A stretch of DNA of 54,186 nt from Lachnospiraceae bacterium UBA4338 (GCA_002393735.1 DGTK01000012.1:1-54186); one strand, 5' to 3'. Numbered from the stretch's first letter, positions 44,130-53,643 are shown. The notes: generated from the letters alone by a model not told the origin. Numbers and translations are program-made.

Positions 44130-44990
44130 ATGGAAGTAGGAAATATTGGAAGCACTCTGGATATTTTGGAGCGCCATAAGTTTAATATACAAAAGAAGTT
44201 TGGACAGAACTTCCTTATCGACAATAATGTATTGGACAAAATAATCGCCACCGCAGAAATCGGAAAAGACGACGTGGTCCTGGAGATTGGACCGGGAATG
44301 GGAGCTCTTACACAGAAACTGTGCCAGAGTGCATATAAGGTGCTGGCTGTGGAGATTGATAAGAATTTAATTCCGATCCTTGATGAAACACTTGGTGGTT
44401 ATGACAACGTAAAAGTAATTAATCAGGATATTCTTAAGGTGGATTTGCCAAAGTTTCTTAAAGATGAGGCAGAAGGCAGAAGAGTTAAGGTTGTAGCCAA
44501 TCTTCCCTATTATATTACAACCCAGATAGTCATGACCTTACTTGAAAGTGACGCTCCAATATCAAGCATTACCATCATGGTGCAAAAAGAGGTAGCCGAA
44601 AGAATGCAGGAAGGGCCGGGGAGCAAGGATTACGGCGCTTTGTCCGTAGCGGTTACCTACAGATGTGATGCACATCTTGCATTTACCGTATCTCCTAACT
44701 GCTTTGTTCCAAAGCCAAATGTAGACAGCGCGGTTATTCATCTTAAAGTATATGAAGAGCCCCCTGTAAAAGTGGATGATGAGGCTATGATGTTTAAAAT
44801 AGTTAAGGCCACATTTATGCAGAGACGCAAAACCATGGTTAACGGCTTATCCAATGCGGGATTTCTTGATTTTACCAAGGATAGAATTCTTAAAGCCCTG
44901 GAAATAATGGGCAAAAGAGCAGATGTGAGGGGGGAAAGTTTTACAGTTTCCGACTTTGCTGATTTTACCAATATAATAATGAAGTTATAA
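44130..44990 (+). CDS. rsmA: 16S rRNA dimethyladenosine transferase
   Basis: The protein is 286 residues from ATG 44130, which has GGAG six bases upstream; an ATG at 44118 lacks a site. Motifs are QNFLID, the SAM loop EIGPGMGALT and the catalytic NLPYY. The C-terminal domain has VPKPNVDSAVI and FMQRRKTMVNGLS. It dimethylates A1518 and A1519 in 16S rRNA. Its stop overlaps the first arm of the terminator. Confidence 0.96.
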   Translation: MEVGNIGSTLDILERHKFNIQKKFGQNFLIDNNVLDKIIATAEIGKDDVVLEIGPGMGALTQKLCQSAYKVLAVEIDKNLIPILDETLGGYDNVKVINQDILKVDLPKFLKDEAEGRRVKVVANLPYYITTQIVMTLLESDAPISSITIMVQKEVAERMQEGPGSKDYGALSVAVTYRCDAHLAFTVSPNCFVPKPNVDSAVIHLKVYEEPPVKVDDEAMMFKIVKATFMQRRKTMVNGLSNAGFLDFTKDRILKALEIMGKRADVRGESFTVSDFADFTNIIMKL

Positions 44991-45015
44991 GCAGAGAAAA
45001 AAACTCTGCTTTTTT
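44990..45015 (+). terminator. Terminator after rsmA
   Basis: AGCAGAG (44990-44996) and CTCTGCT (45004-45010) form a 7-bp stem with an A-rich loop and are followed by TTTTT. The first arm overlaps the rsmA stop codon. Confidence 0.92.
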
Positions 45016-45096
45016 CGTTGTAAAAATAGTGCCAAATAAAACATTATATGTTAAACTTATAGTGTGTTGGTTTATTTGTGTAAAAAGGAGAATTAA

Positions 45097-46038
45097 ATGG
45101 AATATGTATTAAACGGACAAGAATTAAGTACCTGTATGATTGGTACATGGTCATGGGGACCCGGAAACAATGGTTCGAAGATGGTTTTTGGCCAGTCTTT
45201 TACCAAAGAGCAGCTTAAGGAAACTTTCGATACTGCCTACAGTCTTGGCTTTAATTTCTGGGATACTGCAGAAGTATACGGAATGGGCACATCTGAGCAG
45301 ATTCTTGGAGAGTGTATCAGGGATAAGGATAATGTAATTATTTCCACAAAACATATGCCCGGTGGCCGCTATTCAGAAGGAGAGAACAGAAGAGCCATCG
45401 AAGGAAGCCTTGCAAGAATCGGCATATCTTCCATAGATTTATACTGGCTTCATTCTCCTAAGAATGTGGCAAAGAATATGGAAGAACTGGCGCAGTGCCA
45501 GAAAGACGGACTTATTAAGAGTATTGGTTTATCAAACGGCAGCGTGGAGCAGATTAAGATTGCCGAGGATACTCTGGCCAGGCATGATATCAAACTTGCA
45601 GCAATTCAGAATCACTACAGTCTTCTTGCCATGGACAGGGAAGAAGAAGTGCGTAAATACTGCATGGAGAAGGGGATTTTGTTCTTTGGTTATATGCTCT
45701 TGGAGCAGGGCGCTTTGTCAGGACATTATGATTACAAGCATCATTTTGAAACATTCTCCATGAGAGGCTTAAGTTTTGGCAAAGGAAAGTTTAAGAAGAT
45801 TGATAATCTCCTTCAGTATATGCGTAAATTAGCCCAAAAGTACGATGTAGACCCTTCTCAGATACCTATAGCATGGGCAATAAATAAGGGAATCATTCCG
45901 ATTGTAGGTATGAATAAGGCTCGTCATGCTGAACCCTTAAGCAAGGGAATTAAGCTTGAACTGGCCCAGGCAGAGATAGATTCTTTGGAAGAACTGGCAA
46001 GAAATTCGGGCGTTAAATGTAAGGGTATTTGGGAATAG
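45097..46038 (+). CDS. Aldo/keto reductase
   Basis: The 313-residue protein has the AKR TIM-barrel tetrad: D56 (FWDTAEVYG), Y61, K85 (STKH) and H119 (WLHS). Later motifs are GLSNGSVEQI, IQNHYSLL and PIAWAINKGIIPIVGMN. Such enzymes reduce aldehydes or ketones with NADPH. The substrate is not evident. AAGGAG lies seven bases before ATG. The gene stands alone between a terminator and a new promoter. Confidence 0.92.
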   Translation: MEYVLNGQELSTCMIGTWSWGPGNNGSKMVFGQSFTKEQLKETFDTAYSLGFNFWDTAEVYGMGTSEQILGECIRDKDNVIISTKHMPGGRYSEGENRRAIEGSLARIGISSIDLYWLHSPKNVAKNMEELAQCQKDGLIKSIGLSNGSVEQIKIAEDTLARHDIKLAAIQNHYSLLAMDREEEVRKYCMEKGILFFGYMLLEQGALSGHYDYKHHFETFSMRGLSFGKGKFKKIDNLLQYMRKLAQKYDVDPSQIPIAWAINKGIIPIVGMNKARHAEPLSKGIKLELAQAEIDSLEELARNSGVKCKGIWE

Positions 46039-46082
46039 TTAAAAGATATAATATGGGGGCCTTTAGATAAAGCCATATCGCT

Positions 46083-46111
46083 TTGACATTGGTAGGGGTG
46101 TGTGATAAACT
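46083..46111 (+). promoter_or_regulatory. Promoter of the TPR/pseudo-AAA+ gene
   Basis: TTGACA (46083-46088), a 17-base spacer and TAAACT (46106-46111) lie 48 bases before the TTG start. The -35 is perfect and the -10 partial. Confidence 0.7.
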
Positions 46112-46158
46112 AACAATGGCTAAAAGTGTAATATTTTCTTAATTTAGAGGATAAGAAA

Positions 46159-49100
46159 TTGGGCGAATTAGATATAAGACTTAAAAATATAGAATCCTGC
46201 ATGAGTAAGGGCGATTATGAAAGTGCCGTTACAATTGCATCTAAAATCAAAGAACCTAGAAAAATCAAAAATGTAGATCAAATACTTATGCTGGCGGAGC
46301 TGTATCATAAGGTTAAGGAAGTGCCTGACCATGATGAGATTAGCTCCGAATTGTATGATTTGGCATATTCAAAGGCTCCAAACAGCAAGAATGTTGTGCT
46401 GGCGGCTTTTGATTTTAATGTTAAGAGAAAAGACCCAATCAATGCATTAAGATATTTCGATTTATTCAGAAGATTAGAGACAGACGAGGCGGAGATTTGT
46501 ATTGCGAGACATAAGTATTATGTAGCAATTGGCGCTGTTTCTGATGAAGAAATGATAGAAAACCTGGAAAGGTTAAAGGAAATAAGACATATTGAGCAGT
46601 GGGAATATGCCCTTGCAAGACTGTATAAAAAGGCAGGATATGTTGAAAAATGTATTTCCGAATGTGATGAGATTTTCGCATGGTTCCATAAGGGTAAATA
46701 TGTAACCAAGGCTTTGGAACTTAAGATGGAATTTGAGCCATTGTCCAAGACTCAGCAGTATCAGTATGATATGCGCTTCATCATTAATGATGAGGAAGAC
46801 CTGGTTCAGGGTGCAAAGGCCAATATGGAGCAGATGGCTCCTAAGGAAGAGAAAAACAAAGTCGATGATTTTGATGAAATTCAGGTCAGTGAACTTGGCC
46901 AGACCGGCGATCTTCAGGATATGATAAAGAAAAACCTGAGTGAACTCTATGGCGATGATGATATGAATGATGATACTTCTGCCATAGGAAGAACCGGTGA
47001 CTTATATAAGAATATTCTTCATAAAGACACTTCAGAAATTGAAAGAATGAATGAAGAGTATGAAAATAATGTGATGATTGGAAGAACCGGAGGTTTTGAT
47101 ACCGACAGTTTTGGCAGTGCTGAGAATTTAGGTTCAACCAGAGTATTCCCGGCTGTAGGCAGCAGGGTTAATCCTCCAAGAAAACAGCAGTTAGAGCCAA
47201 GAGAAGAAGTATATCATGGCACAATTCCTTTTGATGCTTCCGAAGTAATCATGGAAGATGAAAGCGCAAAGGGTAAAACATCTGAACTCATTATGAGTTT
47301 AAGAGAAGATGAAGATGACAGCAGATTAAATGACTTTAAGAAGGAATTTAAGAAGAGCGCAGGTTTAAAGGCTGACACCCTGGATGATGACCTGGATGCT
47401 GAATTTGATTTGGATAAATTCCCTAGCGCAGAAGAAATTGCCAAGTCACAAAAACTGGCTAAAATTAAGGATTTGGAAGAGACTCAGAGTCTCGTAAGCT
47501 CCATGGCTGTGGAAGAGCCTGCCGAGAGTGTTCCTGCTCCTGAGAGTTACAGAAATGCCTACGGCGAAGTAGGTAATTACATATATCAGAATGAAGACGG
47601 ACAGCTTAGCTTATCTCATATTACAGCTGAGGAAATCGTTGAAAAACAGATTACCGGCCAGATGAATATCAAGGAATTCCTTGATAACTGGAATAATGCC
47701 AAGGATGAGAAAGAGACTGAGCGTCAGGAACGTTTCAAAGCCCGTATGCTTGAAGAGACAGGCTCATTAATGAGCACCATCGATATGACAGTTCCTATTA
47801 TGGATACTGAACTTGATGAAAGACTTCTTACAAAGAGCGGAAGCGACGAAGCTGTAGAAGAATTCCGCAAGGTTATTAATCCTGATATCATTTCTTCCAA
47901 GGAAGAACTTGATGAGATTATGGCCAAAGAAGAGAAGGCTGAAACTGAGACTCCTTCAGATGTTGAAGCTGACGAGACTGAGGAAATCAGCGAGGAAGAA
48001 AAAGAAGTTCTTGATGAGGGATTCGAAGAAGCAATACCTGAAACTGCAGCTGAAGTGATTGCAGAAGAGATTATTGAAGAGACAGCTGACTTAGAGGCCG
48101 AAGAAGAGACTGGGGCAGCTGAAGATGCAGAGGCTGTTCCTGAAGAGGTATCCGTAGCCCTTGAAGATGAACTTGATTCCATTATTGCTGATGCAATAGA
48201 AGCGGAAGAAGAGATAGAAGAAGAAGTATCCGAAGAGGCTTTGGAAGCAGCTGAGGATTCTGCTGGGGAGTTGGAAAGCGAAGATGAGGCAACAGCTGAA
48301 GAGATTCCTGAAGCCGTAAGTGAGGCTAAGGAAGAAACAAAAGCTGAAAGCACTTCAGAGGCAGGCAGTATCTGGGAAGAAGTTGAAGGCAGGAAAAAGC
48401 CGGAAGCAAAGGCAGAAGAAAGTGAAGCCAAAAGCGAAGAGACTGAAGAGTCTGATGAAAGTGATGAAGCGGAAGAGACAGAAGAAACTGGAGAGCAGGT
48501 TTCAAGTCAGGGTACTTTATCTGATGATGAAAGAAAACTCTTTGCTCCATTCCTTTATTCCAAGGCTATGAAGAAACAGATCATCGACAGTCTTGAGAGA
48601 CTTACTCTTGCAGCATATGTTGGTAATCTTCTTATTACTGCTGATGAGAGCAAGGATGCATCTGATCTTGCAAGACTCTTTGCTTTATATGCCAAGGAAA
48701 GCGACAGTAATTTTACGGGAAATGTTGCTATTATAGATTCAGAGAAGTTCAATAATAAAGATATTAAGAGCATATTTAGTAAGTTAACCAACGGTGCCTT
48801 AATCATAGAGAGAGCCAATAAGCTCACATCTGCATCAATTAATACATTCCTTAAGGAACTTAATCAGGAAGAAGCCGGTATTATTGCGGTGCTTACTGAT
48901 ACCAAGACAGAGATGAGATTCTTACTTGACAGAGCTCCTATTCTGACACAGTTCTTTGATGGAAGAGTAGATATTATATCCAAGACTACAAAGATGCTGG
49001 TTAAATATGGTATTCAGTATGCACAGTCCAAGGGCTATGTTATTGATTCCATGGCAGAACTTGCATTTAACAAGCGTATTGATGACCTTAAGAAAGGTAA

Positions 49101-49233
49101 TCATAATGTAACAATTGGGGAAGTTAAGGAGATTGTTGACGAAGCAGTCAGGAGAGCCACTAAAGGTCTGTTCAAGTTTTCAAAGAAAGACGAAAATGGC
49201 AATACTATATTAAGAGAGAAAGACTTTAACTAA
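46159..49233 (+). CDS. Large TPR/acidic-linker protein with a degenerate AAA+ domain
   Basis: The 1024-residue protein begins at TTG with AGAGG eight bases upstream. Residues 1-220 are paired helices of TPR type. Residues about 230-470 hold short TG motifs (GQTGDLQDM, GRTGDLYKN, GRTGGFD), and 590-790 are extremely Glu-rich. Residues about 795-1000 align by eye with the CbxX/SpoVK AAA+ domain: VGNLLITADESKDASDLA, GALIIERANKL, EEAGIIAVLTDT and YAQSKGYVID. The P-loop GxGKT is replaced by ADESKDASD (828-836), the Walker B DE is ER (884-885) and the LxSRF arginine is lost. I infer a scaffold, not an ATPase. glgB follows 19 bases later, probably in the same operon. Function is unknown. Confidence 0.7.
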   Translation: MGELDIRLKNIESCMSKGDYESAVTIASKIKEPRKIKNVDQILMLAELYHKVKEVPDHDEISSELYDLAYSKAPNSKNVVLAAFDFNVKRKDPINALRYFDLFRRLETDEAEICIARHKYYVAIGAVSDEEMIENLERLKEIRHIEQWEYALARLYKKAGYVEKCISECDEIFAWFHKGKYVTKALELKMEFEPLSKTQQYQYDMRFIINDEEDLVQGAKANMEQMAPKEEKNKVDDFDEIQVSELGQTGDLQDMIKKNLSELYGDDDMNDDTSAIGRTGDLYKNILHKDTSEIERMNEEYENNVMIGRTGGFDTDSFGSAENLGSTRVFPAVGSRVNPPRKQQLEPREEVYHGTIPFDASEVIMEDESAKGKTSELIMSLREDEDDSRLNDFKKEFKKSAGLKADTLDDDLDAEFDLDKFPSAEEIAKSQKLAKIKDLEETQSLVSSMAVEEPAESVPAPESYRNAYGEVGNYIYQNEDGQLSLSHITAEEIVEKQITGQMNIKEFLDNWNNAKDEKETERQERFKARMLEETGSLMSTIDMTVPIMDTELDERLLTKSGSDEAVEEFRKVINPDIISSKEELDEIMAKEEKAETETPSDVEADETEEISEEEKEVLDEGFEEAIPETAAEVIAEEIIEETADLEAEEETGAAEDAEAVPEEVSVALEDELDSIIADAIEAEEEIEEEVSEEALEAAEDSAGELESEDEATAEEIPEAVSEAKEETKAESTSEAGSIWEEVEGRKKPEAKAEESEAKSEETEESDESDEAEETEETGEQVSSQGTLSDDERKLFAPFLYSKAMKKQIIDSLERLTLAAYVGNLLITADESKDASDLARLFALYAKESDSNFTGNVAIIDSEKFNNKDIKSIFSKLTNGALIIERANKLTSASINTFLKELNQEEAGIIAVLTDTKTEMRFLLDRAPILTQFFDGRVDIISKTTKMLVKYGIQYAQSKGYVIDSMAELAFNKRIDDLKKGNHNVTIGEVKEIVDEAVRRATKGLFKFSKKDENGNTILREKDFN

Positions 49234-49252
49234 GTTTCAAGGGAGAAGAAAT

Positions 49253-51409
49253 ATGGCAGAAACTACCAAGAAAACAGCAGCTGCAACTAAAGCTGATACA
49301 GCCAAAAAGACTACAACAGCCAAGAAAGCAACAACTGCCAAGAAGGCTGCTACAACTAAAAAGACAACTACAACCAGGAAGGCTGCAACTACAAAAAAGG
49401 CAGCAACAGCCAAAAAGACAGCAACAGCCAAAAAGGCAGCAACAGCCCAAAAGACAGCAACCGTTAAGAAGACTGAAACAAATTCTGCACCATTAAAAGC
49501 TTTTAAGAAAGAAGAAATATTCATAAGTGATGCAGACTGCTTCCTTTTCGGACAGGGTACACATTATGATATTTATCGTAAGCTGGGTGCTCATGTTACA
49601 GAAGTAGGTGGCAAGGAAGGAGTATTCTTCGCAGTATGGGCTCCTAATGCAACCAGTGCTTATGTAATCGGTGATTTTAACGGTTGGGATGAAAATAAAA
49701 ATCCAATGGAGAAGATGGTTGATCATGGCATCTTCACCACATTTATTCCGGGTGTTAAGGAAGGAGACATGTATAAATTCTTACTTCATACACCTGACGG
49801 AAATAAGTTATATAAGGCAGACCCATTTGCAACCTATGCAGAACTTCGTCCGGGTACAGCTTCAAGAGTATATGATTTAGGTCATTTTATCTGGGAAGAT
49901 GAAGAATGGGTTACAAAGAGAGATAAGAAGAATGTATTCAAGCAGCCAATGGCTATTTATGAATGTCATATTGGTTCATGGATGAGACATCCTGTTCCTG
50001 ATAATGACGGCTTCTATACATACAGAGAATTTGCGGACAGAATCGTAGAATACCTTAAGGAAATGAGGTTTACTCATATTGAATTTATGGGTATTGCGGA
50101 GCATCCTTTTGATGGTTCCTGGGGTTATCAGGTAACCGGATATTATGCTCCAACTTCAAGATACGGTAACCCTGACGACTTCAGATATCTGGTTAATAAA
50201 CTTCACCAGAACGGAATCGGCGTTATCCTTGACTGGGTACCTGCCCACTTCCCGAGAGATGCTCATGGTCTTGCAGAGTTCGATGGAACCTGTCTTTTCG
50301 AGCATCCGGACCCAAGGCTTGGAGAGCATCCTGACTGGGGTACAAAGATTTTCAATTACAGCAAGAATGAGATTCGTAACTTCCTTATCGCCAATGCTTT
50401 ATACTGGATAAGAGAGTTCCATATAGATGGTTTAAGAGTAGATGCAGTTGCTTCCATGCTTTATCTTGATTACGGTAAGCAGGATGGATGCTGGGTACCT
50501 AATAAGTACGGCGGAAATGAGAACCTGGATGCAATCGAATTCTTCAGACATCTTAACTCGGTTGTAAGAGGTGCTTATCCTGGAGTATGCACCATTGCTG
50601 AGGAATCCACAGCATGGCCTAAGGTTACGGCAATGCCGGAAGAAGGCGGTCTTGGCTTTACATTTAAGTGGAATATGGGATGGATGCATGATTTCTGCGA
50701 ATACATGAAATTAGATCCTTACTTCAGAAGCAACAGAGATAATCATTACAAGCTGACCTTTGCCATGAGCTATAATGAAGCAGAGAATTATATTCTTCCT
50801 CTTTCCCATGATGAGGTAGTTCATCTTAAATGTTCAATGGTTAACAAGATGCCGGGTTATCAGGTAGATAAATATGCTAACCTCAGAGTTGGATATACAT
50901 TCATGTTTACACATGAAGGCAAGAAGCTTCTTTTCATGGGCCAGGAATTCGCTCAGGAAAGAGAGTGGAGTGAGGAAAGAGAATTAGACTGGTATATGCT
51001 TGAGAATCACCTTAACAGAGGTATGTTTGAGTATGTGCAGGAGCTTCTTAAGTTATATAACAAGTATCCTTCACTTCATGAAATTGATGCTTCATGGGAT
51101 GGATTTGAATGGATTAATGCTGATGATGCTGACAGAAGTATTTACAGTTATTACCGTAAGGCTTCCAATGGTAAGAAGAATATTCTGGTTGTTCTCAATA
51201 TGACACCTATGCGCAGAGAGAATCTCTGGATTGGTGTTCCTAAGAAGGGTAAATATAAACTTCTTCTTAACAGTGATGACAAGCGTTTCGGTGGAAATGG
51301 CGGGCAGATTGACAAGGTTCTTGATGCTGTTGAAGGCGAATGCGACAGAAGAGATTATCATATTGAATTTAACTTACCTGCATATGGAGCAGCATTATTT
51401 GAATTTTAA
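49253..51409 (+). CDS. glgB: Glycogen branching enzyme with histone-H1-like N-terminal tail
   Basis: The 718-residue protein has an unusual start. Residues 1-80 consist of Lys/Ala/Thr near-repeats of the type AKKAAT/TAKK. Residues about 125-220 are a CBM48 domain (FFAVWAPNATSAYVIGDFNG). The GH13 barrel has the nucleophile D397 (LRVDAVAS), acid/base E450 (TIAEEST) and D520 (SHDE). A C-terminal all-beta domain ends the protein. It forms alpha-1,6 branches in glycogen. The barrel matches known GlgB, while the tail resembles bacterial histone-H1-like repeats. RBS GGGAG precedes ATG. No other glg gene is present. Confidence 0.93.
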   Translation: MAETTKKTAAATKADTAKKTTTAKKATTAKKAATTKKTTTTRKAATTKKAATAKKTATAKKAATAQKTATVKKTETNSAPLKAFKKEEIFISDADCFLFGQGTHYDIYRKLGAHVTEVGGKEGVFFAVWAPNATSAYVIGDFNGWDENKNPMEKMVDHGIFTTFIPGVKEGDMYKFLLHTPDGNKLYKADPFATYAELRPGTASRVYDLGHFIWEDEEWVTKRDKKNVFKQPMAIYECHIGSWMRHPVPDNDGFYTYREFADRIVEYLKEMRFTHIEFMGIAEHPFDGSWGYQVTGYYAPTSRYGNPDDFRYLVNKLHQNGIGVILDWVPAHFPRDAHGLAEFDGTCLFEHPDPRLGEHPDWGTKIFNYSKNEIRNFLIANALYWIREFHIDGLRVDAVASMLYLDYGKQDGCWVPNKYGGNENLDAIEFFRHLNSVVRGAYPGVCTIAEESTAWPKVTAMPEEGGLGFTFKWNMGWMHDFCEYMKLDPYFRSNRDNHYKLTFAMSYNEAENYILPLSHDEVVHLKCSMVNKMPGYQVDKYANLRVGYTFMFTHEGKKLLFMGQEFAQEREWSEERELDWYMLENHLNRGMFEYVQELLKLYNKYPSLHEIDASWDGFEWINADDADRSIYSYYRKASNGKKNILVVLNMTPMRRENLWIGVPKKGKYKLLLNSDDKRFGGNGGQIDKVLDAVEGECDRRDYHIEFNLPAYGAALFEF

Positions 51410-51423
51410 TTAAAGTATTTACA

Positions 51424-51463
51424 GACACTTTTCCCTGAGACTGGTGGCTTAAGGAAAAGTGTC
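51424..51463 (+). terminator. Terminator after glgB
   Basis: GACACTTTTCC (51424-51434) and GGAAAAGTGTC (51453-51463) are an 11-bp perfect stem with an 18-base loop. A T/A-rich stretch follows. It ends the glgB transcript 14 bases after the stop. Confidence 0.82.
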
Positions 51464-51486
51464 TTAAATTATAATTAGGAGATAAA

Positions 51487-52245
51487 ATGATTTTTTATTT
51501 TAGCGGAACAGGGAACAGCAGGCATGTTGCTGAATATATAAGTAAAAAAACAGGGGAAGAATTAGTATCAATTGCTGAATGCAATAATAATAAAATCTAT
51601 ACCTTTAAACTTAAAAAAGGCGAAAGAATAGGTTTTGTTTTTCCTGTATATTACTGGGGAATGCCTTCGGTGGTGGAGGATTTTGTTAAATATTTAAGAA
51701 TTGAGACTTACGGAAAGCATTATACTTACAGTGTATTAACCTGCGGCGCTACCACAGGCGGTGCAGATGTTGCTTTATCCAAGTTACTTAAGAAGAAAAA
51801 CATACATTTGAATGCTTCTTTTGCTCTTAAGATGGTAGATAATTATACTCTGGTTTTTGATGTTAATGATAAGGGCAAAAACCGCGAAATCAACGCTCAG
51901 GCAGAAGAACAACTTGTCAATGTGGCAAAGAATATTGAAGACAGAGTTTCAGGGAATTATAACAAGATAAGAGGCCTATGGCCTGCTTATCCAGTTACAC
52001 ATGCTCTGTATAATGCCACAAGATTTACTTTTCCACTTAAGGTATCAAAGAATGATTGTATAAGCTGTGGCAAATGCGCCAGGGAATGCCCGACAAAGAC
52101 AATTATCATGGAATGTGGAAAGCCGGTATGGAATAATGCAAGATGTACATTATGCCTTTCATGCGTACATAACTGCCCGGTAAATGCAATTTCCTACGGA
52201 CCTACAAGTAAGAAAAATGGTCAGTATACATACGAAGAAATATAA
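51487..52245 (+). CDS. EFR1-family flavodoxin/ferredoxin fusion
   Basis: The 252-residue protein has an N-terminal flavodoxin-like domain with the FMN phosphate loop FSGTGNSRHVA. The C-terminus has two 4Fe-4S clusters, CISCGKCARECP and CTLCLSCVHNCP. The combination is the EFR1 ferredoxin family of anaerobes, likely an intracellular electron carrier or a domain of a reductase. It starts the last operon, 12 bases before the fumarase genes, so it may supply electrons to, or repair, the iron-sulphur fumarase. This link is inference. Confidence 0.88.
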   Translation: MIFYFSGTGNSRHVAEYISKKTGEELVSIAECNNNKIYTFKLKKGERIGFVFPVYYWGMPSVVEDFVKYLRIETYGKHYTYSVLTCGATTGGADVALSKLLKKKNIHLNASFALKMVDNYTLVFDVNDKGKNREINAQAEEQLVNVAKNIEDRVSGNYNKIRGLWPAYPVTHALYNATRFTFPLKVSKNDCISCGKCARECPTKTIIMECGKPVWNNARCTLCLSCVHNCPVNAISYGPTSKKNGQYTYEEI

Positions 52246-52257
52246 GAGGACCGAAAT

Positions 52258-53100
52258 ATGCGTGAAATAGATGTTTCAGTTATTACAGATAATGTGGCAG
52301 AAATGTGCATTTCAGTTAATCATTTTTTATCGGATGATATGAAATGCGCCATTGAAAAAAGCTATGATAATGAGAAAAATGAACTTGGCAAAGTTATTCT
52401 TGAAAAGTTAAAGGATAATTTACAAATTGCCGGCGAAGAAATGATTCCAATCTGCCAGGATACAGGAATGGCAGTAATTATCATGAAAGTTGGCCAGGAC
52501 GTGCATTTTACAGGCGGAAATATTGAAGATGCCATTAATGAAGGTGTCAGAAAAGGCTATACTGAAGGCTTCCTTCGTAAGAGCGTGGTTGACGATCCGC
52601 TGATTCGTAATAATACTAAAGATAATACACCTGCAGTAATTCATTATTTTATTGTGCCGGGTGACAAGGTTGAGATTACGCTGGCTCCTAAGGGATTCGG
52701 TTCAGAAAATATGAGTAAGCTTTATATGCTTAAGCCTGCTGATGGAATTGAAGGCGTTAAGAATGCCGTACTTCAGGCAGTTAAGGATGCAGGTCCTAAT
52801 GCCTGCCCGCCTATGGTTCTTGGTGTAGGCATCGGAGGAACTTTTGAGAAAGCAGCGCTTCTTAGTAAGATGGCATTAACAAGAGAGGTTGGCTCCCATT
52901 CAGAACTTCCACACATTAAGGAACTTGAAGAGGAACTTCTTGAAAAGATAAATGAGCTTAATATCGGACCTGCCGGTCTTGGCGGAAGCACAACAGCCAT
53001 GGGAGTTAATATTGAGACATATGCAACTCATATTGCAGGACTTCCGGTAGCAGTAAATATCTGCTGTCATGTTAACCGTCATATTAAGAAAGTAATATAG
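52258..53100 (+). CDS. Class I fumarate hydratase, alpha subunit
   Basis: The 280-residue protein matches the catalytic domain of two-subunit, [4Fe-4S] fumarase/tartrate dehydratase (TtdA-like). Candidate cluster cysteines are C66 (PICQDTGM), C183 (GPNACPPM) and C269/C270 (NICCHVNRH). Motifs GIGGTFEKAA and GLGGSTTAMGV are typical. It interconverts fumarate and malate; tartrate dehydratase is an alternative. It requires the beta subunit encoded 10 bases downstream. AGAGGA precedes the ATG. Confidence 0.93.
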   Translation: MREIDVSVITDNVAEMCISVNHFLSDDMKCAIEKSYDNEKNELGKVILEKLKDNLQIAGEEMIPICQDTGMAVIIMKVGQDVHFTGGNIEDAINEGVRKGYTEGFLRKSVVDDPLIRNNTKDNTPAVIHYFIVPGDKVEITLAPKGFGSENMSKLYMLKPADGIEGVKNAVLQAVKDAGPNACPPMVLGVGIGGTFEKAALLSKMALTREVGSHSELPHIKELEEELLEKINELNIGPAGLGGSTTAMGVNIETYATHIAGLPVAVNICCHVNRHIKKVI

Positions 53101-53109
53101 AGGTGTAAA

Positions 53110-53643
53110 ATGGAATATCATATTGAAGCTCCTATCAGTAAAGATGTATTATCTAAATTAAGAACAGGAGATAATGTATATATAACAGGAACAATTTATA
53201 CAGCAAGGGATGCAGCTCATAAGAGAATGGATGAAACCTTAAATAAGGGTGATGAGCTTCCTGTGGATCTTAAGGGAAATGTAATCTATTACATGGGACC
53301 AAGCCCTGCAAGAGAAGGAAAGCCAATAGGTTCTGCAGGACCAACAACAGCCAGCAGAATGGATAAATATACTCCAAGGCTTTTGGATTTGGGACTTGGA
53401 GCCATGATTGGAAAGGGCAAAAGAAGCCCCGAGGTACACGATGCCATAGTAAGAAACGGCTCTGTATATTTTGCAGCAATTGGCGGCGCGGGAGCACTGC
53501 TTTCAAAATGTATTAAAGAGTCAGAAGTAGTTGCCTATGACGATTTGGGAACAGAGGCAATCAGAAAGTTAAGGGTGGAGGATTTTCCGGTATTCGTAGT
53601 AATTGATTCTACCGGGGATGATTTGTATTTAAAGAATAATTAA
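53110..53643 (+). CDS. Class I fumarate hydratase, beta subunit
   Basis: The 177-residue protein matches the C-terminal domain of class I fumarase (TtdB-like). Motifs are GDNVYITGTIYTARDAAHKRM, YMGPSPAREGKPIGSAGPTT and SVYFAAIGGAGALL. It completes the substrate site with the alpha subunit. RBS AGAGGTG lies four bases before ATG, only nine bases after the alpha stop, as in a tight operon. Confidence 0.93.
   Translation: MEYHIEAPISKDVLSKLRTGDNVYITGTIYTARDAAHKRMDETLNKGDELPVDLKGNVIYYMGPSPAREGKPIGSAGPTTASRMDKYTPRLLDLGLGAMIGKGKRSPEVHDAIVRNGSVYFAAIGGAGALLSKCIKESEVVAYDDLGTEAIRKLRVEDFPVFVVIDSTGDDLYLKNN

Noticed and set aside
47724..48431. A long Ser/Ala-rich open frame antisense to the Glu-rich segment
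   Set aside because: Glu codons read in reverse give Ser/Phe/Leu; no start signal. It is a shadow of the acidic region.
49226..49524. Cys/Leu/Val-rich open frames antisense to the GlgB repeat tail
   Set aside because: Reverse reading of the Lys/Ala/Thr repeats; two frames remain open for composition reasons only.
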